A stretch of 64,000 nt of DNA from Yersinia ruckeri ATCC 29473 (GTDB taxonomy: Bacteria > Pseudomonadota > Gammaproteobacteria > Enterobacterales > Enterobacteriaceae). Under the pieces are notes generated by a model. That model was not told the origin of the DNA, made no database searches, and was given only the letters and a program-made list of their open reading frames with translations. The position numbers were made by a program, and so were the translations under genes. The stretch is taken from contig NZ_KN150747.1 of assembly GCF_000754815.1 (NCBI RefSeq), positions 1,023,908 to 1,087,907 of the forward strand, written 5' to 3'. How positions within the stretch are numbered: the first letter of the stretch is position 1; every line of letters starts with the position of its first letter. Shown here piece after piece: positions 1 through 8,600 of the stretch.

Positions 1-651
1 ACGTAGTTTTTTTATTCCTTATGAAAAGCTAACTTCAGAGTAAAAATAAGCAGCAAACAATACACGCTAGCCCCACAAGAACTTAGTGCTGCAAGACATG
101 ACGTTCTTAGGGGATGCATGAAGTACTGTCGGTTATTAATAATATATATACAACAAGAGTAATACATATAACAATAATATATATACAACAATAATAATAT
201 ATATTCATGAAAGAAAGCACACCAACCTAATAATAAAAAAACAAATACAGAAAAAAACAACCTAATAAAACAATGCAATGAAATTATAAATCAACATTAA
301 AAAACCCTCATCACAATACTATGAAATACTAATGCGCCGCTTAACCCACAAGCATCCCAACATCTCATATGAGTAAGCCATAGCCAACTCTGATGATGGC
401 AAAGGTAACTTATTAGTTGCAATACTATGTATTCATCATGTTATTTATCAGTGTGAGGAACAAAATGTATCAGGATAAGTCTTGATGGCTTATGAAATAA
501 TTAAAATACATGCATGGTATTAAGTTACAAATGTAAATAAATGGCATTGCAAGACACTCTCCCTAAGTGTAAGTGATTTATGTACATCTCTTACGGATGT
601 CTTTATGAGACGCCGACTTTTTGTAAATATAACAAATCAAGAGTAAGAACC
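1..651. other. AT-rich non-coding stretch left of the Gp2-like gene
   Basis: No convincing gene. The sequence is strongly AT-rich with runs of ATATAT and TAATAA. It contains an inverted repeat (AAGAAC at 77-82 against GTTCTT at 113-118) and the direct repeats annotated separately. An 88-codon reading frame on the minus strand (12-278) is a low-complexity, hydrophobic translation of AT repeats with no recognisable domain; I do not call it. The region may hold the promoter of the gene at 652 and possibly replication or recombination sites of the element. Confidence 0.5.
138..191. repeat. 19-bp direct repeat, two exact copies 35 bp apart, plus partial third
   Basis: The 19-mer AATAATATATATACAACAA occurs at 138-156 and again at 173-191; a shorter related AATAATATATAT run follows directly. 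A 35-bp spacing in an AT-rich stretch about 460 bp upstream of a gene related to filamentous-phage Gp2 resembles iterons or a DNA-unwinding element, but low-complexity slippage is an equally simple explanation. Confidence 0.45.
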
Positions 652-1386
652 ATGACGGATAAACAACCCAATAAAACATACCCGATCAATCTGGCAACGC
701 ATAATTATCTTTATCTAGCACGATTCGGTAGTACCGTGCGCAATGCTCTAATAACGCACCCACGGTTACTGGTTATTCGCGTTGACTTGCGCTTTCCCGA
801 TAACTATGACGTTGAAGGCAATAAAGCGATGAAAGCCTTTATGGCAGCAATCACATCAAGACTTGAAGCGCGATACAAACGAAAAAAGAAGGAAAATCCC
901 GGCAAACAGGTGCATTACTCTGAGCTGCACTACATCTGGGTGAGGGAGAATAATCAGTGCGGCAAAAAGATTCATTATCACACACTGCTTATGTTCAATA
1001 TGGACGTTTTCAACTCGTTGGGCAACTACTGGCAAGAGGGGAATCTGGCTGACCTGATTATCAATGCGTGGCTGAGTGCGCTGAAGTTGGAAGGTAAGGA
1101 ATATCGTGGTCTGGTCTATTTTTGTAAGTCTCCCTGCTATCGCCTTAACCGGGCCAATCTGAAAGCCACAGACGACTACAAAAAACTCATGGAACGCACC
1201 GAATACATGGCGAAGCACAGGACCAAAATATACAGCAACAGGATCCGCTCTGCGGGAAGTTCCATATATGACAAACAAGAACAGGAAAACAAGCTCACAC
1301 GACAGACTGCACGAAAAAACCACAAAGACGCTAAGAGAGAGGTACTGAAGGGTATCCAACACAATAAACAAACAGGACATCATTAG
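652..1386 (+). CDS. Inovirus Gp2 / YagK-YfjJ C-terminal domain family protein
   Basis: 244 residues from the ATG at 652, preceded by GAGTAAG; the frame is open 24 codons further upstream to an ATG at 580, but that extension (rich in Cys/Tyr) has no good ribosome site. The body has the family pattern: an acidic RVDLRFP strand, a basic helix with RYKRKKK, then YIWVRE, a KKIHYHTLLM strand with the HxH-type motif, and a tail of tyrosines and lysines (EYMAKHRTK). Known: this family is found in P4-like satellites and cryptic prophages (yagK, yfjJ) and is related to filamentous-phage Gp2 replication proteins; a nicking or replication role is plausible but not shown for the cellular copies. Context: the next gene encodes an AlpA regulator, a usual neighbour in such satellites. 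Confidence 0.75.
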   Translation: MTDKQPNKTYPINLATHNYLYLARFGSTVRNALITHPRLLVIRVDLRFPDNYDVEGNKAMKAFMAAITSRLEARYKRKKKENPGKQVHYSELHYIWVRENNQCGKKIHYHTLLMFNMDVFNSLGNYWQEGNLADLIINAWLSALKLEGKEYRGLVYFCKSPCYRLNRANLKATDDYKKLMERTEYMAKHRTKIYSNRIRSAGSSIYDKQEQENKLTRQTARKNHKDAKREVLKGIQHNKQTGHH

Positions 1387-1477
1387 TTTTTTACATGGCC
1401 TTCCATCCACTGAGGAAGGCTGTCACACACCTGAAGGCAGTTCATTCCTCCTTTACTCACTTAAAGGAGATTTAATC

Positions 1478-1687
1478 ATGAATACCCCCACCCCATCCCT
1501 TCTAAACGATCAACTTGTCGATATGGTATTTATCACTGGTTTCACGCAGCTTACTGATAAGTGGTTTTACAAACTGATAAAAGATGGCTCATTCCCCAAA
1601 CCCATTAAAATGGGGAGAAGTTCTCGGTGGCTAAAAAGCGAAGTAGAAAGCTGGTTAAATGAACGTATTGCCCAATCCCGCCAATAG
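1478..1687 (+). CDS. AlpA family phage/satellite transcriptional regulator
   Basis: 69 residues; strong ribosome site AAAGGAGA about 8 bases before the ATG. The protein is an AlpA/excisionase-like winged helix: a helix around ITGFTQLTDKWFYKLI, then the signature FPKPIKMGRSSRW and a terminal helix with SEVESWLNER, which is the normal full length of the family. Known: AlpA proteins of P4-like satellites activate integrase or excision genes and late satellite genes. In this island it could act on the integrase at 19912-21120 or on the Gp2-like gene just upstream; which one cannot be seen. Codes in the same direction as the flanking genes with about 90 bp between it and the upstream gene. Confidence 0.85.
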   Translation: MNTPTPSLLNDQLVDMVFITGFTQLTDKWFYKLIKDGSFPKPIKMGRSSRWLKSEVESWLNERIAQSRQ

Positions 1688-1820
1688 CATCTTGTTTAGC
1701 AATTAATCGGCACCAACCTCCCCACGATTTCCGCCTACTGCTTGCATCAATATCAGCCCTCATGGGACGGATGAGCCATGTCTGCCAACCATCCCCGTAA
1801 ATTTTTGCTCCAAAGCGCAT

Positions 1821-1897
1821 CTTCACTGAAGTGGAAGAATAAAACATTTCACTTCTTGATTTATCCATAATTTTTATGCAAAAATCATGAAGTGATT
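1821..1897 (+). promoter_or_regulatory. Candidate operator/promoter of the XRE-peptidase unit
   Basis: The sequence directly upstream of the gene at 1917 has an 11-base palindrome CTTCACTGAAG (1821-1831), three further GAAGTG/CACTTC half-sites (1828-1833, 1850-1855, 1889-1894), and a second inverted repeat AATCA-N5-TGATT (1883-1897). Repeated half-sites at regular places before a two-gene unit whose second product has an XRE helix-turn-helix fit autoregulation. No unambiguous -35/-10 pair can be picked in the AT-rich stretch. Confidence 0.4.
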
Positions 1898-1916
1898 AAC
1901 TCAAAGGGTTCCATCT

Positions 1917-2609
1917 ATGAACGTGCCACAATGCAGGACCTTTTCTCAGCAGGACTCCCAGACTTGCTTGGCGAAAATGGGAATTGATGAACAGGACATT
2001 ATCGATGCCCTAACCGCGACTCTTTACGAGAGGCGTCGCACAACGAAACTACACCCTGTGATTGATGGTGGTTTTCGATTCTGGAGTGAGTTGGTTGCAT
2101 CGCTGCGTAGCGTATTGATTTCCAAAGATTGCGGATGGACAATGGTACGTCAAAATCGCATGGAGCTAGTATCCAACCCAACGCATAGCATCAATCTGAT
2201 CATCACATCAGGGGATAAAGATACAGGACTAGCTGATGGATGGCCGAAGACTAAAAATGCGAAAGGGGAAGCGACAATGAGTATCGTGAGCAGTAACTCC
2301 GATACGATTGAAATGTTCCCGTCAGAACATCCTATGCACTCAACCGATGGCCTAGCTCTGATTCCAGTTTCTTCTGCTGACAGCACTAAAACATATATCG
2401 TGCTTTACTACTATGATGCGAGCAAGCAAGAAATCCGCTGTGAGATTTCTTTCCCTGTAGGCATGAAGGTGGTGAATGGTTTCGCGAAAGTCAATTACTG
2501 GAGCGAGAGGTTAATTATCAGTCCTCTACCGTTTGATGGTGCAGACATCTTCCCAGAAGAAGATTTCACAGATGATGTTTCTATTTCTATTTCTATTGAA
2601 ATGAAATGA
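1917..2609 (+). CDS. Unknown protein, partner of the XRE/ImmA-IrrE peptidase (candidate RosmerTA-type toxin)
   Basis: 230 residues from ATG 1917 (AAAGGG about 9 bases upstream); a later ATG at 1977 (MGIDEQDI) is possible. I recognise no domain with certainty. It is soluble, without membrane segments or signal peptide, with a helical start (IIDALTATLYERRR) and a beta-rich remainder (TYIVLYYYD, CEISFPVGM) and an acidic end (EEDFTDDVSISISIE). The stop overlaps the start of the next gene (ATGA), so the two are translationally coupled. Known: the defence module RosmerTA pairs an XRE plus zinc-peptidase antitoxin with a separate small toxin; the size and order here agree with that, which is inference only. 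It might instead be a substrate or repressor cleaved by the peptidase. Confidence 0.6.
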   Translation: MNVPQCRTFSQQDSQTCLAKMGIDEQDIIDALTATLYERRRTTKLHPVIDGGFRFWSELVASLRSVLISKDCGWTMVRQNRMELVSNPTHSINLIITSGDKDTGLADGWPKTKNAKGEATMSIVSSNSDTIEMFPSEHPMHSTDGLALIPVSSADSTKTYIVLYYYDASKQEIRCEISFPVGMKVVNGFAKVNYWSERLIISPLPFDGADIFPEEDFTDDVSISISIEMK

Positions 2610-3712
2610 ATACAAACGATAAAGAAAGCAGGCGTCTGTTTAATCCTTCCAGACTTAAGCTGGCACGAATCAGGAGAAAATTGACGCTGAAAGAGCTTGC
2701 CGAAGCGACAGGATTGTCTTCACGTATCGTCATCGAGTATGAAAAAGAATATTGCCTGTATGAACCCACTCCAGCTACGGTAATTGCTTACTCAAAAGCA
2801 TTGAGTTATCCAGAGTCATTTTTCTTCGGTGATGATCTTGAAAATATAGATCCATCTACGGTGTCATTCCGATCGCTACGAAGAACAAAAGCTGCCGATC
2901 AGCATGCAGCAATTGGTGCTGGAGGACTCGGGGTTATTGTCGCGAACTATTTTGATGCCAGATTCAATTTGCCAGTTCCCAGCCTTCCTGACATGAGAGG
3001 CACCACTCCAGAGGCTGCTGCTGAGGCGCTGAGGGAAGAGTGGCATCTTGGGAAGAAAAGTGTTCCTAACATGGTTCATCTCCTGGAAAAAAATGGCGTT
3101 AAAGTATTTTTCTTGTCAGAGAACACTGCTGATATTGATGCATTTTCATTCTGGAAAGACAGCATCCCTTATATTTTCCTGAACACAAAAAAAACAGGTG
3201 AGAGAAGTCGTTTTGATGCGGCTCACGAACTAGGACATTTGGTCATGCATCGGCATGGTGTGTTGCAAGGAGCTGACATCGAGAAAGAGGCGGATTCATT
3301 TGCTTCCGCATTCCTTATGCCAAAAGAGAACGTGCTGGCAGTCAAAATGGTTGTTCCCACATTAGATAAGATTATTCAGCTTAAATCGAACTGGATCGTC
3401 TCAGCTATCGCGCTTATCGTTCGTATGCGGAATTTGGGCGGATTATCTGAGTGGCAGTATAACAGTCTAATGAGAGATGCCTCTACCAAAGGTTACCGTT
3501 ATGGGGAACCAGGTGGAATCGAAAGGGAAAGATCACTGATCATTGATAGAGTTTTATCAATGCTTCAGGCTGAAGGTGTGACATTGCCAGTGATTGCCAA
3601 AAAACTAAATATTCCGCTGGATGAGCTATCTAGTTTGTTATTCGGCGTTGCGGCTGTCGGTGGTGGAGGGCATTCTTCACCTGCTGCGAAACCAGCCCTT
3701 AAACTTGTATAA
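2606..3712 (+). CDS. XRE-family HTH plus ImmA/IrrE zinc metallopeptidase
   Basis: 368 residues. N-terminal XRE helix-turn-helix at about residues 15-70 (LKELAEATGLSSRIVIEYE), then a COG2856 ImmA/IrrE peptidase with the zinc motif HELGH at 207-211 and the downstream glutamate in EADSFASAFLMP (about 228), and a C-terminal helical tail. Start overlaps the preceding stop by 4 bases. Known: ImmA/IrrE peptidases cleave a partner repressor or antitoxin after a stress or phage signal (Bacillus ImmA on ImmR; Deinococcus IrrE on DdrO), and fused XRE-ImmA proteins serve as antitoxins in several mobile modules. Inference: sensor/antitoxin of the unit with the 1917-2609 gene. It lies in the defence island but runs as a separate unit from BREX, with a terminator between. 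Confidence 0.85.
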   Translation: MNTNDKESRRLFNPSRLKLARIRRKLTLKELAEATGLSSRIVIEYEKEYCLYEPTPATVIAYSKALSYPESFFFGDDLENIDPSTVSFRSLRRTKAADQHAAIGAGGLGVIVANYFDARFNLPVPSLPDMRGTTPEAAAEALREEWHLGKKSVPNMVHLLEKNGVKVFFLSENTADIDAFSFWKDSIPYIFLNTKKTGERSRFDAAHELGHLVMHRHGVLQGADIEKEADSFASAFLMPKENVLAVKMVVPTLDKIIQLKSNWIVSAIALIVRMRNLGGLSEWQYNSLMRDASTKGYRYGEPGGIERERSLIIDRVLSMLQAEGVTLPVIAKKLNIPLDELSSLLFGVAAVGGGGHSSPAAKPALKLV

Positions 3713-3804
3713 CCTTCCTAAGATAAGCGTCAAACTCGAACCGGCTGTCGAAATTCACGATGCTCATCGATAATACCCACTAGCTTCAACCACAGGTATC
3801 GAGA

Positions 3805-3862
3805 CCTGAGCCTGCTTAAAACGGGCTCAGGCTGCTGACGAACCCCACTTTTGGGTGGGGTT
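3805..3862 (+). terminator. Tandem hairpins, terminator of the peptidase unit
   Basis: Two inverted repeats follow the peptidase gene: CCTGAGCC (3805-3812) with GGCTCAGG (3824-3831), and AACCCCAC (3841-3848) with GTGGGGTT (3855-3862), the latter followed by a T-rich CTGTCTTTCT. They are about 95-150 bp after the stop codon and before the transposase remnant. Confidence 0.6.
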
Positions 3863-3870
3863 CTGTCTTT

Positions 3871-4128
3871 CTAGCGACCGAAGGTCGCGTTCGCGATATT
3901 TTTCCCCGGCCAGTCACTCAGATTTTTTAGCAACACCCTCAACATGTTTCCGCATCCTGCTGCGCTATTTTGAACGGAATATATCATTAATAAACAATAC
4001 AATAGCGTCAATAGCGCCATCTTCTTGATGTTTTGCGCCGTCGCCGCCAACAAGCACTGCATTTGTACTTTCATCAAGGGGAACGTTGGCACAGCCGCGC
4101 CACTTGACTCGCGCGACGCCGTCTGCAA
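3871..4128 (-). pseudogene. Transposase C-terminal remnant
   Basis: An open stretch on the minus strand, 85 codons, whose middle reads MKVQMQCLLAATAQNIKKMA, like the end of DDE transposases of the IS1182 type (pattern K-x-Q-x-x-L-x-A-x-x-x-N-x-K-R/K after the catalytic domain). The upstream part carrying the DDE residues is missing, so only the 3' end of a gene survives. A short hairpin (GCGACC-GAA-GGTCGC, 3874-3888) overlaps its stop codon. Family assignment is tentative; it could also be a chance match. Confidence 0.4.
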
Positions 4129-4176
4129 TAAGATCTCAGAATTTCACGGGTGCAGACTATATCCCCCCCAAGCTGT

Positions 4177-4192
4177 AACCCCAATATTGGGG
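4177..4192. promoter_or_regulatory. 16-bp perfect palindrome upstream of brxA
   Basis: ACCCCAATATTGGGGT is a perfect palindrome 235 bp before the chosen brxA start. Such a site could bind a dimeric regulator of the BREX operon, or be left over from the decayed insertion sequence next to it. Only the symmetry is observed. Confidence 0.35.
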
Positions 4193-4426
4193 TACTTTAT
4201 GACGAATGGGAGGCGGCGAACACGACGTCGTACCCGAGCGCCATTGGTTTAACATTGCCGTCCGGTTTTGGTGCTGTATTCGTTGGAGCCCTATCGCAAT
4301 ATGCCATGGAAATTTACGCCACAAATGATGCACGTGACTAATTATGCTGACCATAGTCATAGCTTCTCCCGTGCATGCCGACTACAATCATTACTTGATT
4401 TTTGCGAGCAGCATTCCGGATTTTTG

Positions 4427-5044
4427 ATGACAAATACCATGATAAAAAATGATAAACGCTGGATTGGCGATCTGCTGGGCGGTCCGCTGATGGTTAGAGA
4501 GAGCCGGACTATTGCTGAGTTACTGCTTTCTGAACCAGACGAAATGACCTGGCAGCAGCAAATAATCGATGAAAATATCCTTCAGGCATCCTCCATAAGT
4601 ACTGCGAATCGATACGCCAGAACAATAAAACTTCGACTAATGACGCTGGATCGCGAGTGCTGGCAGCTGATAGTTAATGGTAGTGAAAGTGAACGTCTGC
4701 AAATGCTACTAGTGGCTCTGATGATTCAGTCGCCGATTGTCGCGGAATTTGTAGCTGATGTCGTGAACCCGGCACGTCAGCAGTTTAAAGAAAAACTCGG
4801 CGTAAATTGCTGGAATGAATTTGTGGATGAGAATCTGCGTTTACACCCAGAACTTACGACTTTCTCTGATTCATCTATCAAAAAAATGGGCAACAACCTG
4901 ATTAAGGCCCTGGCAGAAGCCGGATACCTGGACACTCCACGCCGTCGGAATCTTCAAACTATTTTCCTGTTACCTGATGTCGCTGCGGCGTTGCATCGTT
5001 TAAACAAAGCCGAACTTCTGCCAATCCTGGAGGGCAATGCATGA
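4427..5044 (+). CDS. brxA: BREX type I protein BrxA (DUF1819)
   Basis: First gene of the BREX operon. With the ATG at 4427 the protein has 205 residues, the usual BrxA size; another ATG lies at 4439 and an in-frame TTG at 4268 would add an unrelated 53-residue leader. Recognised by the N-terminal GDLLGGPLMVRESRTIAELL, the central QIIDENILQASS-x-STANRYAR and the C-terminal DVAAALHRLNKAELLPILEG. Known: BrxA is a small helical DNA-binding protein needed for BREX defence in some systems. Its stop overlaps the brxB start (ATGA), so translation of the two is coupled. No strong Shine-Dalgarno sequence is visible, so the start is the least certain part. Confidence 0.9.
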   Translation: MTNTMIKNDKRWIGDLLGGPLMVRESRTIAELLLSEPDEMTWQQQIIDENILQASSISTANRYARTIKLRLMTLDRECWQLIVNGSESERLQMLLVALMIQSPIVAEFVADVVNPARQQFKEKLGVNCWNEFVDENLRLHPELTTFSDSSIKKMGNNLIKALAEAGYLDTPRRRNLQTIFLLPDVAAALHRLNKAELLPILEGNA

Positions 5045-5643
5045 ATGACCCAATCCTTGATTACCGTTTAAAGCAGTTAGAAGAGCGTATCGGCGATGAC
5101 CGTTTTTTAAAAAACCAGGGCTCCGGCAATGAGATTGGCTTCTGGATTTTTGATTATCCGGCACAGCAGGAGCTACAGGTACGTGAGTACCTGGCGTTTC
5201 TTTTTAAGAAACTAGAAAAAAAATACACATTCACCCAGTTGAATATTTTTCAGGTCATCATCGACATGCTGGAAGAACGTAAGCTATTCGAGCGTATCTG
5301 CCAGCGTGAACCTGAACTTGGGCTGGAAGCACTGAAAAAGCATCTGGCTGCACCACTCAGTCAGAAAAAAATCGCTGAATATATTGCCCGTACGGTAGAT
5401 CTTCCCGCCCAGCAATTTGTCATTCTGACTGGGCTCGGCAACGCCTGGCCGTTGGTGCGCGGGCATGAGCTCATGAGTGCTTTACAGGATGTCATGGGTT
5501 TTACGCCACTTCTGATGTTCTATCCAGGCAATTACAGTGGATATGACCTGTCTCCTCTAGCTGGCATTAACTCCCGTAACTATTACCGAGCCTTCAGACT
5601 GGTACCCGAAACCGGTCCTGCGGCGACTTTGAACCCTCGTTAA
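5041..5643 (+). CDS. brxB: BREX type I protein BrxB (DUF1788)
   Basis: 200 residues, full length for the family. Begins MNDPILDYRLKQLEERI and has the typical GNEIGFWIFDYPAQQELQVR and the late NAWPLVRGHELMSALQDV / LLMFYPGNYSG segments. Known: BrxB is an essential, poorly understood component of type I BREX, needed for both host methylation and phage exclusion; it is thought to work with PglZ or BrxC. Overlaps brxA by 4 bases and is followed after 12 bases by brxC, consistent with one transcript. Confidence 0.92.
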   Translation: MNDPILDYRLKQLEERIGDDRFLKNQGSGNEIGFWIFDYPAQQELQVREYLAFLFKKLEKKYTFTQLNIFQVIIDMLEERKLFERICQREPELGLEALKKHLAAPLSQKKIAEYIARTVDLPAQQFVILTGLGNAWPLVRGHELMSALQDVMGFTPLLMFYPGNYSGYDLSPLAGINSRNYYRAFRLVPETGPAATLNPR

Positions 5644-5655
5644 AAGACGACAGCA

Positions 5656-8600
5656 ATGAATATTGAACAGATTTTCGAAAAACCGCTAAAACGTAATATT
5701 AACGGCGTGGTTAAAGCCGAGCAGACCGATGACGAAAGTGCCTGGGTTGAACTGGATGAGTATGTCATTACCCGAGAGCTGGATGGTCACCTGCGCCAGT
5801 TTTTCGAGGTGTATGCCCCCGCCACAGGCCCCGGTCGGTTGCAACTTGCCGATAAGATGGGGGTTTGGGTTTCCGGCTTCTTTGGGTCCGGTAAATCACA
5901 CTTCATTAAGATCCTTTCCTATCTGCTGGCGAACCGCGAAGTTAGCCACAATGGCGTCACGCGTAATGCGCTCTCCTTCTTTGAAGAGAAAATTGATGAT
6001 GCACTGCTATTGGCCGATATTCGCAAAGCGGTTCAACATCCGACCGATGTGGTGCTGTTCAATATTGATTCTCGCGCAAACGTTGAAGACGGCGTTGATG
6101 CGATCCTCAAAGTTTTCCTGAAAGTGTTTAACGAGCTTGCTGGTTATTGCGGGGACTTCCCACACATTGCACACCTGGAGCGCGAGCTCGATAAACGCGG
6201 TCAGTTTGATACGTTTAAAGCCGCCTTTGCCGACATTACAGGCTCTCACTGGGAAGATGAACGTGATGTCTATCTGATGATCAACGATCAGATGGCGAAG
6301 GCATTAAGCATCGCTACCAAGCAGAGTGAGGAGTCCTCTCGCCAGTGGATCGAACAACTGGATAAGAACTTCCCGCTGGATATTAAGAACTTCTGTACGT
6401 GGGTCAAAGAGTGGCTCGACATCCAGGGCAACCGTAACATTCTGTTTATGGTCGATGAGGTTGGTCAGTTCATTGGCAAAGATGCCCAGATGATGCTGAA
6501 ACTGCAAACTATCACTGAAAACCTGGGCGTTATCTGCGGTGGTCGCGCATGGGTGATTGTGACGTCTCAGGCTGACATCAATGCCGCGATTGGCGGTATG
6601 AGTAGCCGCGATGGTCAGGACTTCTCCAAAATTCAGGGACGCTTCTCCACTCGCTTGCAGCTCTCCAGCTCCAATACTTCAGAAGTTATCCAGAAACGAC
6701 TGTTGGTGAAAACCGATACGGCAAAACCGGCGCTGGAAGCCGTCTGGCAGGAAAAAGGCGACATTCTACGTAACCAGTTGGCGTTCGACACAACAACCAC
6801 AGCCACTCTGCGCGCCTACTCAAACAGCAAAGAATTCGTTGATAACTATCCGTTTGTGCCATGGCACTACCAGATCCTACAAAAGGTCTTTGAATCGATC
6901 CGTACCAAAGGGGCTGCGGGTAAGCAGCTGGCAATGGGGGAGCGCTCTCTGCTAGATGCCTTCCAGTCAGCCGCTGTGCAAATCTCTGCCGATGGCCTGG
7001 ACAGCCTGGTCCCGTTCTGGCGTTTCTATTCCGCGATTGAAAGTTTCCTGGAACCTGCAGTTAGCCGCACCATTATTCAGGCCTGCCAGTCTTCATCGCT
7101 GACGGAATTTGACGGCAAGCTGTTAAAGACACTGTTCCTTATCCGTTATGTCGATGTGTTGAAAAGTACCCTGGATAATCTGGTCACGCTTTCCATTGAT
7201 CGTATTGATACCGATAAAGTGGAACTGCGTCGACAGATTGAAGCCAGCCTTAATCGTCTGCAGGCTGAGATGCTGATCTCGCGTATTGATGACAAATTCG
7301 TTTTCCTCACCAATGAAGAAAAAGAGATCGAAAACGAAATCCGCAATATCGACATTGAGTTCACCACCATCAATAAACAGCTCTCGACTATCATTTTTGA
7401 CGAGATCCTGAAGAACAAAAAGTACCGTTATCCGGCGAACAAGCAGGATTTTGATATCAGTCGTTTCTGTAACGGACACCCGCTGGATGGTGCGAATCTC
7501 AACGATCTGGTGGTTAAAATCCTTACGCCGCTGGATTCGAACTACGAAAGCTATAGAAGTGCACATTCCAACAGTCTGCTGATGACGGACAGTAAAGACT
7601 GCATTCTGATTTATCTGCCTGATGAAGCTCGTACCTGGCAAGACCTGACCATGTATGCACAGACTAAATCTTTCCTCAGTAAGCAAAGTGGGCAACGCCC
7701 AGAGCAAGCAACGCTGTTGGCCGAAAAAGGCCGTGAAAATGGCATGCGCGAAAAAACACTCAAAACGCAGATTGAAGCCCTTTTGGCGCAGTCTGATGTC
7801 TGGGCCTTGGGCGAACGGCTGGATAAAAAATCCTCCTCGCCGGTGGCGATTGTGGATGCTGCTTGCGGCTACGTGATCGAAAACAGTTTCTCCAAATTGA
7901 AAATGTTGCGTCTCAGTACCGGGGATGTGAACCGTGAAACCCATGCGCTGCTAACGGTAGAAAACGATACGCAGCTTGATTTAGGAGAAATGGAAGAGTC
8001 TAACCCGGAGGCGATGCGTGAAGTGGATAACTGGATAAGCATGAGTATTGATACTCATAAGCCAGTTTACCTGCGGGATATCCTCACCACGTTTGGCCGC
8101 CGTCCGTTTGGCTGGCCGGAAGATGAAGTCAAACTGCTGGTGGCTCGCCTGGCGCGGAGCGGCAAATACAGTTTCAACTTACAGGGTAGCGAAATCGCGC
8201 TGAAACAAGCGTGGGATGCGTTTAATAATTCACGTCGCTACAGCGATTTACGGCTGCTTAAAATTCGTCGCCATGACGAAGCACAGTTAACCAAAGCCGC
8301 GCAGCTGATGGCAGACATTGCCGGGGAACCGTTCAACGAGCGTGAAGAGCAGTCGCTAGTGTCCCACATTCGCGAACTGTTTGGCCGTTGGAAGAGTGAA
8401 CTGACTGTCTTTAAAACCAGATCCGAGAGCGGGCAAAATCCCGGTCGTAAAGAGATTGAAGAAGGTCTGGTGCTGCTGAACGGGATTCTCAGTGAGAAAG
8501 AAGAGTATGCGGTTATTGAAAAAGTTACCGCAGCGGCTGACGACCTCAAAGATTTTGCAGAAGACTGGGACGATCTGGTCAGCTTCTACAAGAACCAGTA

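Larger units (their letters stand above)
3713..4426. other. Intergenic region between peptidase gene and brxA
   Basis: 714 bp without a functional gene. It contains two hairpins ending the upstream unit (3805-3862), a decayed transposase end on the minus strand (3871-4128), a perfect 16-bp palindrome at 4177-4192, and the presumed brx promoter. The reading frame of brxA is open back to a TTG at 4268 but the extra 53 codons do not resemble BrxA. No BrxR-type (WYL) regulator gene, present in front of some BREX operons, is found here. Confidence 0.6.

Noticed and set aside
12-278. 88-codon hydrophobic reading frame on the minus strand
   Set aside because: Translation of AT-rich simple sequence (Ile/Tyr/Leu runs) with no domain and no proper ribosome site.
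856-1410. 184-codon frame on the minus strand opposite the Gp2-like gene
   Set aside because: Antisense shadow of a gene with clear family motifs; composition rich in Phe/Leu/Ser as expected for a shadow.
4150-4341. Small plus-strand frame upstream of brxA
   Set aside because: No domain, no ribosome site, overlaps the likely brx promoter region.
7123-7944. 273-codon minus-strand frame inside brxC
   Set aside because: Antisense to the well-supported BrxC frame; no recognisable domain.
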